Assembly (NCBI GenBank): GCA_031423635.1
Contig: JANPFX010000221.1
Span: 1 to 64,000, forward strand
Source of the DNA: JANLQX01 sp031423635
GTDB lineage: Bacteria > Actinomycetota > Acidimicrobiia > Acidimicrobiales > JANYDT01
DNA length: 64,000 nucleotides
Direction of reading: 5' to 3'
The notes below the pieces were generated by a model. The model was not told the DNA's origin. It did not search any database and saw only the letters and a list, made by a program, of their open reading frames with translations. Both the position numbers and the translations under genes were made by a program. How positions within the stretch are numbered: position 1 is the stretch's first letter; each line of letters begins with the position of its first letter. Shown in pieces: positions 59,926-64,000 of this stretch.

Positions 59926-60678
59926 ATGTTCCATGACGTTCGAACTGTCTTCATCCGATCGATCACCCAAGTGCTCCGCAATCCCGTGTGGGTGGTGGTC
60001 ACCTTGGTGCAACCGCTGTTCTATCTGCTGTTCTACGCGCCGCTCCTGAAGCGAACGATCGGGTCGGACCGGCTCAACGGCGGAAGTGCCTACGACATCT
60101 TCGTGCCGGGCCTCTTGATGCAGCTCGCCCTCTTCGGCACCGCCTTTGCCGGATTCGGCCTCGTGTCCGAGCTCCGTGAAGGTGTCATCGAGCGCATGCT
60201 CGTCACCCCAGTTCGGCGGAGTGCACTGCTCATCGGGCGAGTGCTCGCCAACCTCGTTGCACTCGTGTTTCAGGCAACGGTCATCACGCTCGTGTCGTGG
60301 CCGATGGGTCTGAACCTCCGTCCATCGGCAATCCTCGGCGTACTCGTACTGCTTGGCGTAGGAATCACGTTCGCCTCGTTGTCTTACACCGTCAGCATGA
60401 TCCTGGGGAATGAGGATGCCCTCGCCGGACTGCTCAACTTCGTGACCGTGCCGATCTTGCTGCTCTCTGGCATGCTGCTTCCGCTCTCGCTCGGACCGAA
60501 GTGGTTGCAGCGGGTAGCGAACATCAATCCGCTCAAGCACGCCGTCGACGCTGCGCGCGACTTGTTCCGCGGCAACCTCACGACGTTCGCTGTCGGGCGC
60601 GGCGTCACCGTCGTGTTCGTCTGTTCGGCCGCCGCGCTGATCATCGGTACCCGAAAGTTCGAGCACTACGCCGATTGA
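59926..60678 (+). CDS. ABC-2 type exporter permease, DrrB family
   Basis: 250 residues with six membrane helices. VRTVFIRSITQVLRNPVWVVVTLVQPLFYLLFYAPL is the N-terminal motif and VSELREGVIERMLVTPVRRSALLIGRVLA the ABC-2 coupling region; LLLSGMLLPLSLGPKWLQRVANINPLKHAVDAARDLFRG is the ABC2 C-terminal signature. AAGGA lies upstream of the ATG. With the preceding ATPase it forms a drug or lipid exporter. Confidence 0.92.
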   Translation: MFHDVRTVFIRSITQVLRNPVWVVVTLVQPLFYLLFYAPLLKRTIGSDRLNGGSAYDIFVPGLLMQLALFGTAFAGFGLVSELREGVIERMLVTPVRRSALLIGRVLANLVALVFQATVITLVSWPMGLNLRPSAILGVLVLLGVGITFASLSYTVSMILGNEDALAGLLNFVTVPILLLSGMLLPLSLGPKWLQRVANINPLKHAVDAARDLFRGNLTTFAVGRGVTVVFVCSAAALIIGTRKFEHYAD

Positions 60679-60784
60679 TGGTCCGCCTCATGCGTCGGGG
60701 TCCGCGCGCCCGGCGCTGAGGGCCCAACATCCCTGCGAGGCGTTGTGCATATCGACCCTGTCGATTCCGATAGGGCTGCGCAGA

Positions 60785-61390
60785 TCAGTCGATTTCGACC
60801 CCGAACCCGATGACCAGGCCGACGAGCGAACTCGAGGAGAAGTGGGCTCCACGAAGCTTCGCCGTGAGCGGGTTGATGAGGAAGCCGAACGCCGTCCGGA
60901 AGTCGGAGTCGGTCAGGTTGGCCCCGGCAAATCCGGCCCGTGCGAGGTCGGTTTCGTGGAACACCGCACCGGTCAGATCTGCCTCGAGGAATTCGGCCTC
61001 GAGTGCTCGGCACTCGGACACGCGGATCGCTCCGAGGCGCGACCTTGCGAAGTTCGCGTAGCTGAGGTCGCAGCGGTCGAAGGTGTTCGGCGAGGTTGCG
61101 GAGTACGCCGACCACGACGCGACCGAGAAGTCGGCACCGGTGAGGCGGCAGTCCTCGAACGTCGTGTCGCGAATCGTGCAGTCCGTCCATTTCGACAACG
61201 ACAGGTCGGTTCCCACGAATCGGCATCGGTCGAACACGCATTCCACGGGTGACCATGGGAGGTCAGACGATGTGAGGTGGAACTCGCAGTCGGCGAACTC
61301 GACATCTCGGAACGTTTTGTGCAGCGGCATCGCTCCGTCGATCACCGCACCGATCCAACGTTCACCGTCGTCGATCGACCCCAGCTCCAT
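60785..61390 (-). CDS. Pentapeptide-repeat protein
   Basis: 201 residues built of A(D/N)LxF-type five-residue repeats: FRDVEFADCEF, CVFDRCRFVGTDLS, CTIRDTTFEDCRLTGADFS, EAEFLEADLTGAVFHETDLARAGFAGANLTDSDF. This gives a right-handed quadrilateral beta-helix as in Qnr and MfpA, which mimic DNA and bind gyrase. Size is close to Qnr (about 218). TAGGTT ends 6 nt before the ATG (leaderless). Whether it protects gyrase is not known. Confidence 0.87.
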   Translation of the reverse strand: MELGSIDDGERWIGAVIDGAMPLHKTFRDVEFADCEFHLTSSDLPWSPVECVFDRCRFVGTDLSLSKWTDCTIRDTTFEDCRLTGADFSVASWSAYSATSPNTFDRCDLSYANFARSRLGAIRVSECRALEAEFLEADLTGAVFHETDLARAGFAGANLTDSDFRTAFGFLINPLTAKLRGAHFSSSSLVGLVIGFGVEID

Positions 61391-61434
61391 TCGAGCAACC
61401 TACGCGTGCTCGCCGGGACGGCGGGCTTCCGGCG

Positions 61435-62490
61435 TCATCGGGCGACGGCATCTGCGTGATGCCGGGCCATGTTGGCCGGGTAGCTCCGGGCGTAGTAGTT
61501 CCAGAGTTGCTGCCCATAGACACCCGTCCCCGTGCTCGCCTGCCCGGACTTCCCGGCGAGGAGTTCATCGCGTTTGGCCATGAAGCCCGCGTTGGCATGC
61601 CGTGGGCTGTTCTGAACTGCCTCCGCGAACACAGGTGCGAGCGGTAGTGGGTCAAGGCTTGTCCGGAGGTCGGGCCCGTGGAAGTACGCCGAGGAGAACC
61701 GGGGTTCGGTCGCAATCACGCGGTGCGTGGTGGCAATTACATAGTTCCCGCTGATCTCCTGGAGCATCTCCCCGAGGTTGATTACGAGCGTGCCCGGCAC
61801 GACAGGTACGTCGATCCACTCACCTTCGGGATTGAGGGCCTGCAGGCCGCCGACCCGGTGCTGTACCAGGACGGTGACGAAGCCGGCGTCATGGTGAGCA
61901 TTGACCCCGCACTGCCCTGCTGGCGTTTGCGGGTAACGGATGAGCTTGGCGAGCGACATCGGCCGTTCGCCGAACACGTTCTGGAGGTGATCCTCCGCCA
62001 ACCCGAATGCCGAAGAGAGCGCCGCCATCAGCTGATCGGCTATCTCGCCCATCATGGACATGAAGTCCTCGACGAGTGCGCGAAATCCCGGGATGGTCGC
62101 TTCGTCGAGCCACTGGTTCGGACCGTCAAGTCGGAGAAACGGTGGGTCAATATCATACGTGTACGGATCATGTGCGGTGCAGAGATCCAGCTGCTCGCGA
62201 TAGTCCACCCGATTGTCGGTCAGCTCTGCGCCGACGCGCTCCCATCCGCGGAAGTGAGGCGACTCGATCTTGTCGATTCGGGCTTTCACGTCGCCTGGGA
62301 GAGCGAAGAACTCACCGAGCGCACGGAAGTATCGGTCGAAGAACGTCTGCTCGACACCGTGGCCGTTGAGGAGCAGGAATCCGACCCGATGCGCGATCTC
62401 CAGTAGGTCCGATGCGAACTGATCTCGCTGTTCGGGCGTCTCCGGCGCGTTCCAGTGGCGGAGATCGAGGACAGGAATTTCGGAGAACAT
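61435..62490 (-). CDS. 2-Oxoglutarate/Fe(II) oxygenase, isopenicillin-N-synthase type
   Basis: 351 residues. IPVLDLRHWNAPETPEQRDQFASDLLEIAHRVGFLLLNGHGV is the DIOX_N region. The iron ligands are His and Asp in NAHHDAGFVTVL and His in ATTHRVIAT; RFSSAYF holds the Arg/Ser that binds 2-oxoglutarate. Oxidises a small molecule; the exact substrate is unknown. AGGA ribosome binding site 8 nt before the ATG. A 20-bp motif shared with the next gene upstream lies at 62557-62576. Confidence 0.88.
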   Translation of the reverse strand: MFSEIPVLDLRHWNAPETPEQRDQFASDLLEIAHRVGFLLLNGHGVEQTFFDRYFRALGEFFALPGDVKARIDKIESPHFRGWERVGAELTDNRVDYREQLDLCTAHDPYTYDIDPPFLRLDGPNQWLDEATIPGFRALVEDFMSMMGEIADQLMAALSSAFGLAEDHLQNVFGERPMSLAKLIRYPQTPAGQCGVNAHHDAGFVTVLVQHRVGGLQALNPEGEWIDVPVVPGTLVINLGEMLQEISGNYVIATTHRVIATEPRFSSAYFHGPDLRTSLDPLPLAPVFAEAVQNSPRHANAGFMAKRDELLAGKSGQASTGTGVYGQQLWNYYARSYPANMARHHADAVAR

Positions 62491-62556
62491 GGGAGCGGTC
62501 CTTCGGAGATGCTCGCCGGTCGTTGTTTCGAAGCGTCGGATGAATCGAGGCTTGCT

Positions 62557-62576
62557 CTCCGACCGGTGACACTACC
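62557..62576 (-). promoter_or_regulatory. Conserved 20-bp motif, copy 1
   Basis: CTCCGACCGGTGACACTACC, 67 bp upstream of the oxygenase start, identical to 63214-63233. On the gene strand it reads TAGTGT then CACCGGTCGGAG, with TTGACT 9 nt before TAGTGT. Confidence 0.6.
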
Positions 62577-62629
62577 CGCACCGAGTCAAGTGAGCGTTGC
62601 CGTCGGTAACGCGCCGCCGCGCGAGTTGC

Positions 62630-63181
62630 CTAGGAAAGGGCCGAATCCCTGCGTCGGCGGCCGCCGGAAACGAGTGCTGAACCCAGGACGACCAAGAGGA
62701 CAGCGACCGCGAACTCGGTTCGAGAGTGTCGCCCAGTGAAGGCGAGCGTCGTCGGCTCAACCGCGACGGGCACGTCGAGGCGGGTCGTGACGGCGAGCAC
62801 CTCGACCGTCCACGCGTGTCTGAGACCGTTGGAGAGGACTTCGATGGTCATTCGTCCGGTCGGCACATCAGGGAATCTGTAGCGGCCCCGTTCGTCGGTC
62901 ACGACGGTGCGGCAAATGCCGTCAGGCAAGGTGATCGTGACGAACGCGCCCGCCGAAGTGGCCTCGTTCACCGATCGGCGCCCGTCGCCGTCGATATCGA
63001 CGAAGACGAGACCGGTGACGTCGCGAACGGATTGCGGGGCCGTCGGCGCCGACTCGCGTGTCGTCGAGTCGATCGTGGTCACGGGGAAGGAGGTCGGCGT
63101 CGGAGGCGGGCCCTCGGGAGATGGGACCGACTCGTTGAGTTCGGTGCTCGGTACGAGGATCGGAGCCACGGACGGTCTCAT
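62630..63181 (-). CDS. SdrD B-like (Cna-B) domain protein with LAFTG sorting-like signal
   Basis: 183 residues from the ATG at 63181. After a Pro/Thr/Ser-rich region, residues 55-120 form a Cna-B/SdrD repeat (TGLVFVDIDGDGRRSVNEATSAGAFVTITLPDG with the calcium-type DIDGDG). The end has LAFTG, a hydrophobic stretch AVAVLLVVLGSALVSGG and RRRR, which is the layout of class-E sortase substrates (LAxTG). No signal peptide is visible with this start; in-frame upstream starts give no clear one either. The product is probably cell-surface, but its export route is unresolved. Confidence 0.7.
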   Translation of the reverse strand: MRPSVAPILVPSTELNESVPSPEGPPPTPTSFPVTTIDSTTRESAPTAPQSVRDVTGLVFVDIDGDGRRSVNEATSAGAFVTITLPDGICRTVVTDERGRYRFPDVPTGRMTIEVLSNGLRHAWTVEVLAVTTRLDVPVAVEPTTLAFTGRHSRTEFAVAVLLVVLGSALVSGGRRRRDSALS

Positions 63182-63213
63182 CTGTCTCAAGAACCTTGAC
63201 AGGTTCCGTGCCG

Positions 63214-63233
63214 CTCCGACCGGTGACACTACC
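63214..63233 (-). promoter_or_regulatory. Conserved 20-bp motif, copy 2
   Basis: CTCCGACCGGTGACACTACC, 33 bp upstream of the surface-protein start and identical to 62557-62576. On the gene strand TTGGCG lies 9 nt before TAGTGT, the same spacing as in copy 1. The 215 bp from here to 63397 shows no gene. Confidence 0.6.
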
Positions 63234-63396
63234 TGCCTTGCGCCAAGCGACCAGCTGGCGGCGAGAACGCGATGCACCGACGTATGGAGCCGTCCGAGGG
63301 GACGAATCTCGGCGACTGCAGTCAGCGCCCGTGACCGAGCAGCTTTCGTCCCACGATCGATCTGAGCCCTTCGTGGATGGAACGTAGGCTGCCACC

Positions 63397-63477
63397 GTGC
63401 CCACCGAACCGCTTTCGTCATCTGGATCGACGCCTTTTGTGTCATGCAGCCGGCGCCAATCGAACGAAGTCGGCTGA
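63397..63477 (+). CDS. Possible leaderless 26-residue upstream ORF
   Basis: A GTG at 63397 follows TAGGCT by 6 nt, the same layout as the leaderless genes in this window. It reads MPTEPLSSSGSTPFVSCSRR and a few more residues, and stops 2 nt before the ATG of the SDR gene. Either a short coupled leader peptide, or the promoter serves only the SDR gene with a later start (63444 or 63480). Confidence 0.35.
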   Translation: MPTEPLSSSGSTPFVSCSRRQSNEVG

Positions 63478-63479
63478 CC

Positions 63480-64000
63480 ATGGACCTGGGTATAGCCGGG
63501 CGCACGGCGGCGGTTGCTGCGGGCTCAGCCGGTCTCGGATTCGGCTCCGCTCGGGCGCTGGTCGAGAACGGCGTGCGTGTCGCGTTGTGTGGACGAAGCG
63601 AGCAACGACTGATCGCCGCCGCCCAGTCACTGGGCCCGCTGGCTGTTCCGCTCGTCGCCGACGTGAGCACCGTCGAGGGAGCCGTTGCGTTCGTTGAAGC
63701 GGCACGCGCTCGACTCGGCCACATCGACATTCTCGTGGCGAACGCCGGAGGTCCCCCGCCGGGGACTTTCGCGTCGACACCGTTGGCGGCCTACCTGCCA
63801 GCGATCGAGTTGAGCCTGCTCTCAACTGTTGCCATGTGTCAGGCGGTCGTACCCGAGATGCAGTCCCGGCGTTGGGGTCGAATCGTTGCGATCACGTCGA
63901 TCTCGGTTCGCCAACCGATTGCCAACCTGGTGCTTTCGAATACGGCGCGTGCGGGACTCACGGGATTCCTCAAGACGCTCGCCCGCGAAGTCGCCCCGGA
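63480..64000 (+). CDS. SDR family oxidoreductase (partial, C-terminus off the window)
   Basis: About 173 residues are visible. MDLGIAGRTAAVAAGSAGLGFGSARALVENGVRVALCGR contains the variant cofactor motif AGSAGLGFG, close to the usual TGxxxGxG; DILVANAGGPPPGTF is the NAG motif and ITSISVRQP the catalytic-serine strand. The catalytic Tyr-x3-Lys is replaced locally by NTARAGLTGFLKTL, so the tyrosine position reads asparagine (SNTARAG), as in the subgroup of such dehydrogenases lacking it. The start could also be the ATG at 63444. Runs off the right edge. Confidence 0.85.
   Translation, partial: MDLGIAGRTAAVAAGSAGLGFGSARALVENGVRVALCGRSEQRLIAAAQSLGPLAVPLVADVSTVEGAVAFVEAARARLGHIDILVANAGGPPPGTFASTPLAAYLPAIELSLLSTVAMCQAVVPEMQSRRWGRIVAITSISVRQPIANLVLSNTARAGLTGFLKTLAREVAP

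Noticed and set aside
63182..63730. N-terminal extension of the Cna-B-domain protein
   Set aside because: Polar, Ala/Thr/Arg-rich and antisense to the SDR gene; includes the repeated 20-bp motif, which is better explained as non-coding.
1..64000. tRNA, rRNA, CRISPR arrays, transposases, phage genes
   Set aside because: Intergenic gaps were read on both strands and none shows cloverleaf, rRNA-like, spaced-repeat or transposase sequence; the tandem repeats at 20435-20537 have no spacers.

Overview
The window is high-GC, single-copy chromosomal DNA from an actinobacterium. The gene content (TIGR03083/TIGR03084-type DinB-like proteins, a DUF3107 protein, a BagA/BagB-like ATPase pair, several acyl-CoA dehydrogenases, a CaiB-type CoA transferase, type-II serC) and the many leaderless genes fit Actinobacteria. 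The mix looks most like the class Acidimicrobiia (Ilumatobacter-like), but that placement is an inference. No rRNA, tRNA, CRISPR array, transposase or phage gene was recognised. Gene density is about one per kb, with many divergent pairs.

Layout. 1-6.5 kb: an oligopeptide-type importer (permease running off the left edge, lipoprotein receptor) faces an operon of TetR regulator, FGGY kinase and a sphingosine-phosphate-lyase-like PLP enzyme; this may be an import-phosphorylate-cleave pathway. 6.5-11.1 kb: a small HNH-like protein, a paired acyl-CoA dehydrogenase operon, and alanine dehydrogenase divergent from an Lrp regulator. 11.3-15.6 kb: a polyamine ABC importer (potA-potD-potB-potC) with a frameshift in potA and an odd 242-bp insert between potB and potC. 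15.6-20.4 kb: YcaQ-like DNA glycosylase, VOC protein, alpha/beta hydrolase and amidase sharing one tiny promoter region, DinB-like protein. 20.4-24.6 kb: tandem repeats, DUF3107, two ArsA/Get3-like ATPases and a PdtaS-type histidine kinase. 24.7-28.2 kb: a five-gene operon led by an AurF-like diiron oxygenase, controlled by a divergent MerR regulator with a clear operator inside the promoter spacer. 28.2-36.5 kb: MFS transporter, CoA transferase, glycerophosphodiesterase, glycosyltransferase, methyltransferase, lipid kinase, and the electron transfer flavoprotein etfBA. 36.7-40.5 kb: a large PAS/GGDEF/EAL protein and a DinB-like protein.

40.5-45.3 kb is branched-chain amino-acid synthesis: a leaderless leader peptide rich in Leu/Ile/Val, an attenuator hairpin, ilvB, ilvN, and an IlvY-like regulator divergent from ilvC with a 9-bp-arm inverted repeat between them. 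45.4-50.7 kb: a secreted FKBP-like protein, nitroreductase, endonuclease/phosphatase, ABC exporter and WXG-like protein. 50.8-53.6 kb: serC and serA divergent (serine synthesis). 53.7-64 kb: cyclic-nucleotide-binding protein, RDD protein, MFS exporter with HAD phosphatase, AhpD-like protein, acyl-CoA dehydrogenase, DrrAB-type exporter, pentapeptide-repeat protein, 2-oxoglutarate oxygenase, a surface protein with a sorting-like signal, and a truncated SDR dehydrogenase.

Whole-window patterns: more than twenty genes have a -10-like hexamer (consensus near TAGGNT) ending 6 to 10 nt before the start codon, so leaderless mRNAs seem to be the rule. A 62-bp structured intergenic element occurs three times with covarying stem bases. 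A second repeat type built on CGTCCCGACCCA occurs at two places. Three genes have tandem copies of their own stop-codon region.
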